DNA of 64,000 bases from Harmothoe impar (taxonomy: Eukaryota > Annelida > Polychaeta > Phyllodocida > Polynoidae), in assembly GCA_947462335.1 (NCBI GenBank), contig OX381709.1:62674609-62738608 (forward strand). Direction: 5' to 3'. Each line of letters begins with the position of its first letter. The first letter of the stretch is position 1. The notes under the pieces were generated by a model. It was not told the origin of the DNA. It did no database searches and worked only from the letters and a program-made list of their open reading frames with translations. Positions 21,179-33,000 of this stretch are shown in pieces. A program made the position numbers and the translations under genes.

Positions 21179-21301
21179 CAACGCAAAAGATGTTGTTATA
21201 TTAAAGAGCTAAGGCTAAACAACACAGAAGATGTTGTCATATTAAAGAGCTGAGACTTAACAACGCAAAATATGTTGTTATATTAAAGAGCTGAGACTGA
21301 G
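21179..21301 (+). repeat. 41-bp tandem repeat x3 in the NUDCD3 3' UTR
   Basis: Three 41-bp units, each containing CAACNCAAAAGATGTTGTTA (a small stem) followed by TATTAAAGAGCT, so each repeats an ATTAAA hexamer. Confidence 0.85.
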
Positions 21302-21546
21302 GGAACTTTTTTCTCAGAGATTTATTTTTTTACCAAGTCAAGTATAGAAGGAAAAGAGATATTCCGCACAGTGGTCGTTGATATTATCATGATATATCTA
21401 TATCACTAGCCATTGAGTTAATATTCATCATTGTCCTAGTAGTTTCAAGTACTATATATCGCTATCCAAGAAGATAAAGTTTCATGTATTACATTTACTG
21501 TTTAAGATAAAGAGTTAAGAAACATCGCATTACCAGCGCAGCAGGT

Positions 21547-21552
21547 AATAAA
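21547..21552 (+). terminator. likely NUDCD3 polyadenylation signal
   Basis: AATAAA 450 nt after the stop, followed within about 30 nt by a T/G-rich stretch (TGTTCTGTGTTTTTTTTG). Confidence 0.6.
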
Positions 21553-21759
21553 CGGTTAAAGGAATTGTTCTGTGTTTTTTTTGTTTGTAGCTTGGGAAAA
21601 TACTGCATTTGTAGTGACGTACCAAAAAATGCCATTTGTCAATTTGCATAGGGTATTGCTGTGCAAAATGTTTGCAAAATAATCAATTGTTCCTGGCGAA
21701 AAATCGCTGTAAGGTCACACCAAAATTATCATATTTTCAGAAATGCAATATACATGTAT

Positions 21760-22500
21760 ATATTTTTTTTTTGGGGGGGGGGGGGCTTTTTCTTTGATCG
21801 GAGCCAATAAATCTGAGTTTGAAAAAAAAAGATTTTGCCTCCAAAAAAATTTGCCCGCTCCATTAATTTAAGGTTGAAATCTGCAGATAGAAAAAAGATC
21901 CACACCTTTCAAATTTTTAACTAGTTACGTTTAGATTGCCATCTATTTTGCTAGTCATGGTATCCAGCAACAAAATCGTTACATATCTAAAAGGGAGTGG
22001 TCGTTTTTTAATGACGTGGGGATTGATGGTTCCCCTCTGGCGTGACTCCGAATGCACTCTTGCTCTTTTATTATTTAGAAAACTGACCAAGGGGGTATTT
22101 GTGATGAACTGTATAGTATGGGTCCCCTGACAGTCCAAGAACCTCCTTCGCTATTTCTGTCTGGACATCTTACCAATGATCTGTAGAGATCCGAGGGGTG
22201 ACCCTTTATGCCTTCTGAATTTCCGATATCGTACTGCTTCTCCGGATTGTAATTGAGTTGAAACGTATGGGATCCATCTAAGAACCACCAAAACTGTTGC
22301 AAAGCAATACCCTCTCTTTGGACAAAGACTCCCTGAAGGCCAGGTTGAGAACCACCCCACCCTTTACCCGTAATCTTATCGGAGGTGCAGACAAAATTAT
22401 ATTTAAAAGTCTATAGTAATGAAATATCCCTTTTTTTGTTGTTTGCAAAATAATCAATTGGTTCCACACGCACCGGTAAAGGGTGTAACCAAGAAACCTC
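21760..22500. other. intergenic between converging genes; MITE remnant
   Basis: AGGGAGTGGTCGTTTTTTAA at about 21993 is a solitary left end of the AGGGAGTGGTCA MITE. The remainder has no recognisable ORF. Confidence 0.45.
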
Positions 22501-22561
22501 ATCTAACTACGTATTCAGATAAATGATATACAAATGACCAAAGGATTGTTGTGTCATGTCC

Positions 22562-22567
22562 TTTATT
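22562..22567 (-). terminator. likely UQCR11 polyadenylation signal
   Basis: AATAAA on the minus strand. A donor (ACAG|GTGAGT near 23043) and an acceptor (TTCTGTTGCAG near 22762) suggest one more non-coding 3' exon ending here. Confidence 0.55.
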
Positions 22568-23072
22568 CATTAGTTATAACGCAGAGGGTGATGCCATATG
22601 TTGTGGTGTTTAATTTAGATATAAAACAGTCAATATCAGGACAGTCCACATTTCCTAGTTTCTTGGCATTTGGATGTTGCTGCCACGTCTCTCCATCTGC
22701 AAGGCGATAGTTTTCCACACTCGCCGTGTGTCATTCTCACTGGCTGGCTATTGGGGCATATCTGCAACAGAAGACAACAGATACATTATAATAATAGTGT
22801 ATTTTAAAAGTGACTACGGGAGCATGATATAAAATTCAAATTTATCATATTATCTTAAATACTTGATTGATAAGAATAAAGATGCCCCGCGGCGCCCCTC
22901 ATTTACAGGGGAATGCATTTCTCCTTGGACCTTGATCAATTACAAGAAGAACCAATCCAGCGTGAATGAAGAACCGTTAACCTCAAAATGCACGATTTTA
23001 TATTACCGGTAATTGTTTGTCTTGGAAGAAATTAGTGAAACTCACCTGTACACTATCTATAAGCTGGTCTGA

Positions 23073-26000
23073 TTATTTGGCAGGCACGGAGTCATATTTC
23101 TTTCCATAGAATGGTACTTGTCCCATGACTGCCTTCCAGTCGCACACCCAGAATAACGTTAGGGCAGCCACGCCACCGAAAGCACCACCGGTACCCATCC
23201 TGCAAATCACAACATCAGCAACGTAAGACAAATGCATATCTGACGTTAGAAGACACATTATTTATGAACCACTCTTCTTTACTGACCCTCTTGTGAGAGA
23301 GGAAATTGCGACAGATTAGGGTGACCTGTGACGCTTTACAACTCCTTCCCATCACAAACAGACGGGAGGGATTATGCCATTGATATATAATCCATCAGGG
23401 ATTTAAGTCTTCCTGGAATTCGAAGAATTTATGGATTTCCACAGTGTTGCCGAAAACTTTTTCTCAACGCAGGCCAAGGTGGCCTGCGTCTTGGCATCTT
23501 ATGTAGGCCATTTCCTTCTCACGCAGGCCATATGAATTTTGATATTTCAAAGTACCTTCATATACTTCATTATAACTTGTTTTATACTACAAATACTTTA
23601 GGAAGCTGAGGTCATGTCAGGCCATTGTGGCTTTCGTCCTAAGGCCCTACGCCGGCCATTCAGATTCTACGCCGGCAAAAGCCGGCGTGCCGGCGTTATT
23701 TCGGCAACACTGTTTCCAAGTTGTGTGTCTGTGTCTTTCATATAAAAGAATGAGGCGGTGAATTGATCTGAATTGTAATTGTGTAAGCTCTGTTTGGGGA
23801 TAAGAAGTGTGTCAGAAATTACCCCTCCAAGTCTTTTACTGGGGCTACAGGGTCTGAGATGCCACTTTTCCTAACTTTTTCGAAATTCCGAATTTTGGGC
23901 TGTAATTCCTATACATGTATTGCAATTTAATTTCCTATTACAATTGAGCAAAATTTGATAATTTCCCAATTTTTTTGACCAGTGCCGGCAGTGGCAGTGA
24001 GTAGTATCTCACTTTCATGGATTTCAAGGAAAGCCTTAAAAGAAAAGACCAGCGTAATTTTATGTGGCTTTAAATCTGTAGCATTAGTATTTATTGACAA
24101 TATTCTGAGATATACACTTTCGAAATATGCACCATGTAGCATTTAAACCTGAAATAAAGAAGAACATAGTGACGTCACAAGAGACCATGAATTTGTCCAG
24201 ACACTCATTACAATTTACATCTCAACTGATTGGTCTAGACACCATTGAGTGGCACTATAACGACTTCTTGATTGGTTGGTCGGTAATATACACCACTGTG
24301 AGTGTGCCTTAACGGCCAATTAAGGGCCACTCAAGGGCCAATCATAGGGCAGAGTAGGTGCAGACGATTTTATATTTTATATTTGTTTCATTTATATTGG
24401 CTTTTGTGGCCTAGTTAGAAACTCTCTTTGTGGAATGGAAAAGGAAAATGGTGTAGGCCTATAACAACTTGATAAAGACAATGACTAACTCCTTTATCGG
24501 GGATTGAGTGTCTATATATTGAGGAATATATATTCTGATTTTACCTAGGGATGTCATTGGTATCACATGTATCGATACATCGCTATTTTCTATGTATCTG
24601 ATAACTGAATCGACAAACAATGGGTGTCGATACTCCGCCATCTTGGATTCTTTTTTTGCTATATGTCACTTTTTACGATATGTAAATCGGACCATTATTA
24701 GTGTTTTTAGGTGGGAAAATGTGGAAAAAAATTCTTTTTACCCTATATAAAAAAATGGGTTAGTCTTCCGCTGGTTTAAATTTTCATTTTGTGACTGCTT
24801 CAGCCTAGGGTACATTGGGGTACCAGATGAAGCAAAATTTCCAGTATATGAACCAGTTAGTAAAGTCCCAGCTAACTCGACTGTTCACTCCATAGTAGGA
24901 GGATAAATATTTAGAGCAACCCACAACTGATAAAAGCTTTTCCAACCCAACTTTTCTCAGATTTTAATTCTCATTAAAATAAAAAAGACATCCATTACAG
25001 GGGATAATACACATAGGCCTAGTCTCGCAAAGACTGCCTGGCAACATGATTAAGAGAATCTCAAAGAATTCTGTCAATGTTTTTTTCTCTTGGATTATAT
25101 TAAGATAATTATGACACACTGGGTGTAAAATACAACCAAATTCAACAGTAAACAATCATATGAAGTTATCCAATAAGTATAATATAAAAACAACTTATAA
25201 TCATTGAGATATCCCAGCCTAAACTTGCGAGTCGGGCCCCTCCGAGAACATCTGTTTGGAGAGTGAGGTTGCTAAGGTTATGTGTATCAGGCGCCGTTAG
25301 TGCCAACCCCCTACGCGTAACTTTTAAGTTACGCGTAACTATCACGTAGCTCGTTATATACATTTAAACAATAAGTAACGACTAGATTCTTCAAGATGAA
25401 TCGGGAAATATGTTATTTTGTTCATAGTTTATCCATTAAAAGGACCCAAAACGGCAAAAGTATTTAGATTAGGGGAAACATAAAACATTGACCACGGCCC
25501 AAGCTGACCCCTCCACACGGGACATGTTGTTGCATCAACAACCGAGTATTTTTCTTGAATTTGAAATTACATGTGCCCTGTCAACTATTGTAAGTTCCCC
25601 CGATCCAACACTTAGACATTTAGTATCCTATTTGCTCATATTTGTATAGACAGAGTGATTTATTCACTTTAAATCTCTAGAAATTAAAATATCGGCCGCC
25701 GTTGCTATAATTTAGTTACGCGTAGCTACATAAGTCACATAAGTCACGTGATCAATATGGTGGTCTCTGATGTGGGTCAGAGGGACGCTAATTAGCTCCA
25801 CTCTCCCAGCATAAGCGTTTGGCGGACTTTCCCGCGCTCCTGATCGAGAGGCCGGGCCAGACTGGCGAGGGATGCACGTGGGTGTGGAGAGTGGGGGGGG
25901 GGGGGGGGTAGCGGGGAATAGGGAACGCTATTTGCCATGAGAATATAGGCCTATTCTACAAATTAATAACCCCCACCCCCCAGTCCCCGAAGGGGCTGGT

Positions 26001-27016
26001 TTTAATTGAAAAAATGTCAGTTTTTGCGACGTGAAAATTAGACCATTATTAAGCTTTTTAGGGAGTCCTCTGTACTCTGTACCCCAATAATGCAAAACCA
26101 ATTTGGCCTAATCCACCTCTTTTTTGGATATGTTGAATAACTGATATATTATATATATCGACATCAAAATAGTGAATAACTGATAACCTATAAAAGTCGA
26201 TAGCAATGACATCCCTAATTTTACCGAGATGCTGGCAAGCACAAAGCTGAGAAGCCCTGGTTGCTTTGGAAAGGGCAAAAGGTCTAACTACCGGTACCTA
26301 TCTATAGTAGTCTCCGGAGCAAACGACTGCAAATCCATCCACGTCGCTGCGCTTTGTTACTCGGAGCAGTGTCTGCCGCGCACGGTTGTTACGTCGGCCC
26401 TTATTGGCGACGCTGGGACGTACGAACGCTTTGATTGGTCTGCTCAAAATACCGGAGGAAAAGCTCCGATATCTGAGTAAGTGTGTCTGGCTCCCAGCAG
26501 TGAAGCACAACTTATGGATTTGCCCGTGTTTGCTCTGGAGACTACTATCTATAGGCAATGTTGGCTACTATAAAGTCTAAGAATAAGATATGTCATCTTT
26601 TTGCTATTTTCTCCTCAAATAATTGTATTAAAACATAGAACGTTTCTACAGCATATTTTCCATGACCATAATATCTTTCCAAAATTGTTGTAGGATAACT
26701 GTAGCGTAGGTGAACTAGATATCTTGCGATATCAAAGGATTCTAGCCTAACCCCTTTCCACTTCTCTTATCGGGTGTGAGATCAGCCAGAGAAGGGATAC
26801 AGTACACTCGTCTGTGTGATGTAGGTGCTGCCCCCAATAATACACATTCTGAGAATGTGACACTGTCACTGCAGTGCCAGTGGCCACCGTCAGCCCCTTC
26901 GTTGTACCCACAGCCTGGGCCTGGAGAAAGGGAATTGCATAAATTCAGACTTACCATGCCTGGGCCACTTGCTTGAGCTTAGGTCCGAAGACGAGAGGTC
27001 CCACCTTGATCACCAT
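23073..27016 (-). CDS. UQCR11: cytochrome b-c1 complex subunit 10 (6.4 kDa subunit)
   Basis: There are two coding exons on the minus strand: 26955-27016 (ATG, 20 codons plus TG, donor GTAAGT) and 23073-23199 (acceptor TTTGCAG). They join in frame into 62 residues (human 56). The N-terminal GPLVFGPKLKQVAQAW segment and the helix GGAFGGVAALTLFWVCDW, then VPFYGKKYDS, match the UQCR11/QCR10 pattern (AYTWGAVGAVGLVW-TDW, VPYINGKF). The protein is a single-helix accessory subunit of respiratory complex III in the mitochondrial inner membrane. The 3.75-kb intron carries two transposon insertions (23452-23712 and 24546-26217). A likely untranslated third exon ends at 22562. The region just upstream (27020-27220) is CpG-rich and promoter-like. 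Confidence 0.93.
23452..23712. mobile_element. CAGTGTTGCCGAAA MITE, 261 bp, in UQCR11 intron
   Basis: Starts CAGTGTTGCCGAAA and ends with its exact reverse complement TTTCGGCAACACTG. TTTCCA flanks both sides as a 6-bp direct repeat. The interior has CGCCGGC palindromes and no ORF. Confidence 0.85.
24030..24182 (+). repeat. dispersed AAAGAAAAGACCAGCGTAAT repeat, copy 1
   Basis: AAAAGAAAAGACCAGCGTAA, GTGGC, ATGTAGCATTTAAACCT and GTCACAAGAGA occur in this order, as they do at 28355-28522. An inverted fragment lies at 58520-58600. The family is unidentified. Confidence 0.7.
24546..26217. mobile_element. 1.67 kb hAT-like non-autonomous transposon, 8-bp TSD
   Basis: The left end TAGGGATGTCATTGGTATC and the right end (inverted TAGGGATGTCATTGCTATC) differ by one base in 19. 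The element is flanked by a perfect 8-bp direct repeat ATTTTACC (24538-24545 and 26218-26225), which fits the hAT superfamily. No transposase ORF survives. Interior features are TTACGCGTAACT palindromes (25312-25340, 25715) and a G run near 25900. It lies within the UQCR11 intron. Confidence 0.85.
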
Positions 27017-27368
27017 TTTAAAGTTCTAAAGGTTTTTTGACACAGCCGCCCTTGTGTTTCTGCTTTGCTGTGACCTCCGTCCGCGAGCGTGTGTTTCCGG
27101 TGTCGCCAGGATAGAGTTGCCACCGCGAACATTTAGTTCTGCGCGTCCACACCAGGGTGACGATTTTAGTTCCCGCGCGCTCCCTCCCGCTCGAGAACTC
27201 GCTCTGTGACACGGTAGTGGCGGATCCAGGATTGTCGCGAGGGGGGCAAACCTGGCCAACCTAGACTGATTGTATGTCCCCCCCCTCGTGCCTTGAGATA
27301 ATGATCTGAAGAAAATATTAGAAAATTGTAGAAATCTAGAACCACAAGCGAAGCGCTGAGGCCATATT

Positions 27369-27560
27369 AGGGAGTGATCACTTTTTAACAACAGGAGGGA
27401 TGGTGGGTTTTCGCGCGGAGCGTGCAAATTTTTTTACACCCCCCCCCCCCCCGGTCAAGGAGTCAAATTCCCCCCCCCCCCCCTCCCCCTTAGGGTAGAA
27501 AATTGGCTGGCACGCGGGCCCTTTGAAGCATAGTATCGCGTGGGCTTTTTGGCTCAAAAC
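27369..27560. mobile_element. AGGGAGTGATCA MITE, truncated copy
   Basis: The left end AGGGAGTGATCACTTTTTAA and internal blocks CAAATTTTTTTACACCCCC and TTTGAAGCATAGTATCGCG match the family; no right terminus is visible. A half CAGTGGCGGATCC MITE end lies just upstream at about 27221. Confidence 0.6.
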
Positions 27561-27719
27561 AGGTTAAATCCCCACCCCCCTCATTTGGCATTTGGCACAA
27601 CATACATCAAACCTCCAGCCTCTCATTTGGGTTGCGAAATCCCCTTTGCAAGGGAAAGGTATTTGATAATCATCTGAATTTTTTTGAAATTGAGAAGTTA
27701 AATGTATTCTGGTAGGTCC

Positions 27720-28170
27720 TAAAATCGTGAGCAGAGGATGAGTTAGGGGATATATTGAAGGGGATAGAGGGAGGAATATTGAGGGGAGGGGACACATTGA
27801 GATCAAGAGAGGCAGGGAGGGATGCCCGAGGGATGTTACCAGGGATGCCAGGCCTCCCTCTCAGGTGTGCAATCCCTGCCAATGTCCCAGAAAAGGGTGA
27901 GTAATGGAGGGGGACATCAAGGGGCAGGGAGAGATGGATATTGAGGGGCAGTAGAGAAGGGGGACATGGAGGGGAGATAGAATAAGGTATTGCAGAGAGG
28001 GGAACATTCAAGGAGAGGGAGGGACAGATGGTTGGGATACCTCAGGAGACTGGACTTGCAGGACAGTATAGTGGAGGGAAGGGGACGTGGGAGGTCACTG
28101 GTGATTGGATATGGGATGGGAGGTAATGTGAACTGAAACATATGGGATATGTGAAGGAGAGGGGACATGG
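27720..28170. repeat. degenerate purine-rich repeat (GAGGGGGACAT-like)
   Basis: Imperfect units of about 35-40 bp built from GGGGACAT, GAGGGA and GATATTGAGGGG. The Pro/Ser/Leu-rich minus-strand frames across it are composition artefacts. Confidence 0.6.
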
Positions 28171-28354
28171 GAATGGATAGGGGTAGGGTACACCTACGTT
28201 ATTTCACCCGACCCGACGTGGCCCAGCCTAGATCCGAACCGACAGTTGGAAGAGTTTTGCATGCACAACTCTATCAGACCGGCCAGTCAAATTTTATAAG
28301 ACTGTCGGGTCTGGTTCAACGAGTCGAATCTGCTCAGATTGGTATGGCCGGGGC

Positions 28355-28522
28355 TTTAAAAGAAAAGACCAGCGTAATTTCATGTGGCCTTCTTTCACTA
28401 CCGGGTAGTATTGGTATTGATTTGCAATATTCGGACATACATACTATCAATATATGCTGCATGTAGCATTTAGACCTTTTTCAAGAAGGTTAGCTCCTGT
28501 AAAAAGTGATGTCACAAGAGAA
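28355..28522 (+). repeat. dispersed AAAGAAAAGACCAGCGTAAT repeat, copy 2
   Basis: Same ordered blocks as at 24030-24182, including GCATGTAGCATTTAGACCT and GTCACAAGAGA. Confidence 0.7.
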
Positions 28523-28599
28523 CAAAAATGTGCCTAGCCATACTAAAAATAAACAAATACATTACATTCTAGTCTGCATGAAAATCTCTTGTCAATTGT

Positions 28600-30049
28600 G
28601 TGGACTGCTGCTAACTGCCTCCGGCCCGATGCCTCGTTGGGAGGGGTTTGATTTCCTCAAAATTTCCACACGGAGTAGTATTTTTGCCCCTTTCTCAAGT
28701 TTCTATTTTGTGACTTTGGCTCTAGGCCTAGAGATTTGGCTCTATCTCAAAAGTTGCCACAAACCCTGGGGGATTCAATTACAGTTGCAATTACATAGGG
28801 AAGATTTAAATTACCCCCCCCCCCCCGAAGACAGCGAAGTATCTAAATGGACCGTATTTAGTTTCGACCCCTCCCCCCCCCCCCCCCACCCGAGGGCCTG
28901 TTTTTTTGGGTTTTTTAAAATTATGACCCAGCCCACTCTATATCCACCAAGTCCAAGTCCCCCCCCCCCCCCCTCAGCTGGCAATAAATGACTTGGCCCC
29001 ACACCTTTACCCTACTCCCATATCCAACATCCACACAGCTCGTAGATAGTAGCCTTGAATCAATCTTGCCATAAATTTGATCCAAGGACCAATCAAATGT
29101 TAAATCATAAAGTATCTGGCATATAGCTAATCAATATGTATGTAGTGTTATGATATCCAGTACTCTGAGATATCGGTTTAAAAACAGACAACCAACACTT
29201 GAAGCACCGACATAGAATACTTTAATAATAATCTAAACGGATATTGATATTACACAAACCTAATTCAATTATCTTTTATATTGTTTTACACTATCGTATC
29301 ACATGTCAATGCGTACTTTTAAACGTACATTAAGACTTTTTGTAGATTAGCAACAGAAAGTCAAATCTGTCCTTCTAACGAACACCGTTATACCTATAAG
29401 ACTCAAGAGTGTACATCACTTTACCAATATATAACACTGGCGTTTAATTATTTAACATTAATAGCAGTGAGGTATTGAGGTTCATACCGAGTATTTATAA
29501 CAGGAATAAACCTTCATAAAAAAACAAAGTTAAAGATTCACTATACCCACAATATTCACGTTGATGTACATGTATTAAAATAGATCCTTATATAGAGTCA
29601 ATATACATGAGGTATAGTTCGGTACAACAGGGTAAATTATGTAGCACCATATTTAAGGCATTGAATTGGTATGGATGAATGGGCTTATTTAGCCCTTTAA
29701 TATTGATTGAAAGATGTTTTTCTACCCGATGCAGATTGTGATGTTCAAACATGTAGATAGTAAATATTTAGAATGGTATCTTACATTGAATAGTGACATT
29801 GCTTGATGACGATTTAAGCCTCATTTCAAAACTGTCAGAGAAAAAACAACACAATTTGAATATGTTCATCTGATTTACCATAATCGACAAGTTAACTTAC
29901 AGGGAGCCTAAAAACTGGTTGGTGATTTAAAAAATTTAAATCCTCCTAGAAAACCACAAATTAGTTTCAATACGTGCATTCTAAATCAAATGTAATCCAA
30001 TAAAAATCTCATAATCTGTAATTCGTTATAATAATACTCTAAGAGATTG
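28600..30049. other. intergenic / 3' flank of the FAM169-like gene
   Basis: C-rich runs at 28815, 28875 and 28960 are the only striking features to 29000. The rest is AT-rich, probably including the 3' UTR of the minus-strand gene. Confidence 0.45.
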
Positions 30050-33000
30050 TCATTTAATAATTTTCTCTCTGCGAAGTCGTCGTATGAGTAGCCAGATGTT
30101 GTTGCGGAAGCCTTCTTGTCCGGTCCAGCTCACCTCCCACAGGTGGTCCCTCCGGTCAGCATGCACCTCCAGGTACCTGCCCAGCACTGAAACAACAGCT
30201 CGGCATCATGAGGACATTGGACTCACTGCAACACTTTTACTATTAATATGCAGACCATTTAAGCACATTTAAGTTGACATTTAAAAACATAGTAAATGCC
30301 ACAAAAAGTGATATCCAGTACACATCCCCTATATGGACAGGATATTATCAAGATTTATATTCACTTTCATATCCCATAACACTACTTTCATATTTGTATA
30401 TGTATATGTGTTTTATACACTATGGACCTTGGTTCAATGTATAACACAACTGAATCTGAGATTTACAGCGATGAGCTAAATGTATCAGGTAGGCCCTACA
30501 TCATATAATTAGCACTTTGGACAGGAAAACTGCTCCAGAATTTATTGAAAATAGAGGGAAAAATATTCTACCTTGGAGCATAGCGTCAGAGACAGGCTCA
30601 CTGAAGCCTATGTCCTCATCAGGATAGGCAGCCATGACATCCGCGACCAACTCTGAGGCCAGCCCCCGCCTGCGGAACTCCTGCCGGACATAGACGAGGT
30701 CCACCACCGGCATCTGGTAGGTCATGTAACTGCAGCTGGTGTACACTGAACCTATAGTAGAAGTGCATTACCTAAATTGTTTTTAGATTAGGATTTAAAA
30801 AGAAAAGATTGCCATAAATTCAATGTATTATTATGTCATGAAATCAATAGCATTCCACATGAACCAAAGTGAGACCATTCCTCCAACACATAATTTACAA
30901 CACAACTGTACTAAATCATTTTATAGATAAACAACTAGCGAACCTAAACTACTGAAGGCCTACCCATACAAAGATTGAGCGTGTGAGTGACCTCACAGAT
31001 GACTCAGGGTAAGCTGGGTTTGTAGCTTATCATGTACTTAGATATAATGTTCCCTTATAATCATTCATTGGTCAATTCTGGTATCAGAAATGAATTCCTT
31101 GTTAAAAAGTACCCTCAAGTCATGTGCCATACATGTTTGTTATTCCATATAATATGCAGGTGGATGTGGGCGACAGTTGCAGGCTGCGGGCGTGTACCGC
31201 CTTCTGTCCCTATCAAAAAGCCAGTCGATCGGACTATAAACGGCGAAGATTTGGGTGGTACAATTTCGCTCTGCACACATTAAGATCTAGCGCAGTACAA
31301 GAAGTACCAGTGGTGACACCGTGTGCATCACGGCTGGAACAGGAACTATACGGGACTAGCGCATTAGGCTATGGAGGCCGCCATATTGGCTCAGAGCAAT
31401 GCATTGTGGTTAGGCCCCCGACTCCAGAGCAGTGCATCATGGGTGAATTTCTTATCAGCACCTTTATTCTAGGTGTGAGGGTAGGGGGTTAACCTGATAA
31501 GGAGATAGGGGTTCAGCCCCGGACTACCTGAAATACCAGGATGCAGTGGCGCCACCCTTTTGGAACTAAAATATTTTTTGGTGGTGCTCTGTGTTGGAAA
31601 CTTTTATCTAAATTTGATTTAAACGTTTTAGATGGTTTTTATTGTGTGTTTGAGGTTATTTCCACTGTAGAAGATGGCATTTCTGCGTGTGAAGAGAGAA
31701 ATATGGGAGACTTTGGCAAAAGTAGTGATTTCTATCTTTGCTTCAACACTGAAGCCTATGTCCCTTTCATTTAGAGGGTAGCAATTTAAGAGTACTTAAC
31801 AGTTTAAGGAAAAGAGAGAAATCAGTACCTGAAGATCGCAGGCCAATTACAGCGTGAAGGAAAGACATTTCAGATTTCTTTTCGAAGGAAACATTTGTCC
31901 CCCAACCTTGCCCATTTGTCTTTTTTGTCATCTCATGTCTGTCTGTCATATAGGCTGAATGACAGACATTCTGCTATGTAACAAAAACGTCTTAAACCTT
32001 GTTGAGTCGTTTAGTATTACTCAGTTACCCTGAGTCAATAAATACTACAGGGAGCTAGTAACATGTATATAATTTATGCAATAAACAATTCTCAAATGTA
32101 AGCCCAGGGCAGACCTGGTACAGTTTGTACCTTTTAGTTTTAGTGTGTAGAATGCGGCGGCCTCCCCGTGTGTCCACATGATCTTGCCGTACTCTGTAGG
32201 TCCAGGACACAGGAAGGTCACGTCCTGAGTGTCAGTAGACGAGTCCTCCTGCTGGAACATGACCTGACTCAGCACGTAGAGCACCAGTCTGTCCCGGTAC
32301 GACTCCACCTCAAACAGCAACAATGGCGTGCATTAACGCAAATCTAAATGGAATTACTGGTACCCTTAATAAACTAATTCAAACTTTAGGCTTCTCTACT
32401 CTAGATTATTACACTTACTTATAACGACTTTTATAAATACACCGCCCTACCCCCACACATACTCCAAAGTAGTCAGCACAGAAAAAAAGAAGAGATATCA
32501 AAATCCATTTCCCTTTTTTAAGGCGTCAATAAATGACGTCATTGCTATAGAGAAAATGTCATGAAAGTGGGGAGGGGGGGGGGGGTAAAAAATGATCAGA
32601 AATAGCATCACACCATTCGTGGACGGCCCTTTTGAAATAAATGTGTGGTCTCTATTCTTTGATTGGTCTCACAGCAAGCATGCTTTTCAATGATTATGAC
32701 ATTATTGATCATTTGCAGTGTCAGTGTGGACTTGGTCACCTACTTGTAAAATGCCATTTGTACTTGTGTTGGAGGTTCGCAGACACTCTGCACCCGTCCA
32801 TGTCTGTCCACAGACAGATATTCCCACGGCTGTGTGCCAGAAGTCATGTACAAACAAGGTTTACCAACTGTGTTAAAACGTTTTTATCTGTATGTAGTAT
32901 ACCCCCTTCTTGCATAGTCGCATGGAAATGATCTAAATTCTCATGGAAGCTAGAAAACACAGCGAAAACATATCCAAGGGTATAACCAACCTTAACTCCA

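Noticed and set aside
26229..26580. Overlapping frames on both strands in the UQCR11 intron
   Set aside because: Both strands are equally open and no domain is visible; likely chance in a GC-richer patch.
27026..27427. 133-codon minus-strand frame upstream of UQCR11
   Set aside because: It overlaps the promoter region and MITE remnants, has no recognisable domain, and the UQCR11 start is in another frame.
31032..31492. Plus-strand frames of 83 and 122 codons in a FAM169-like intron
   Set aside because: No similarity, no splice context and mutual overlap; possible repeat but unsupported as a gene.
32641..32931. 96-codon plus-strand frame
   Set aside because: Unrecognised, antisense within the FAM169-like intron, with no supporting signals.
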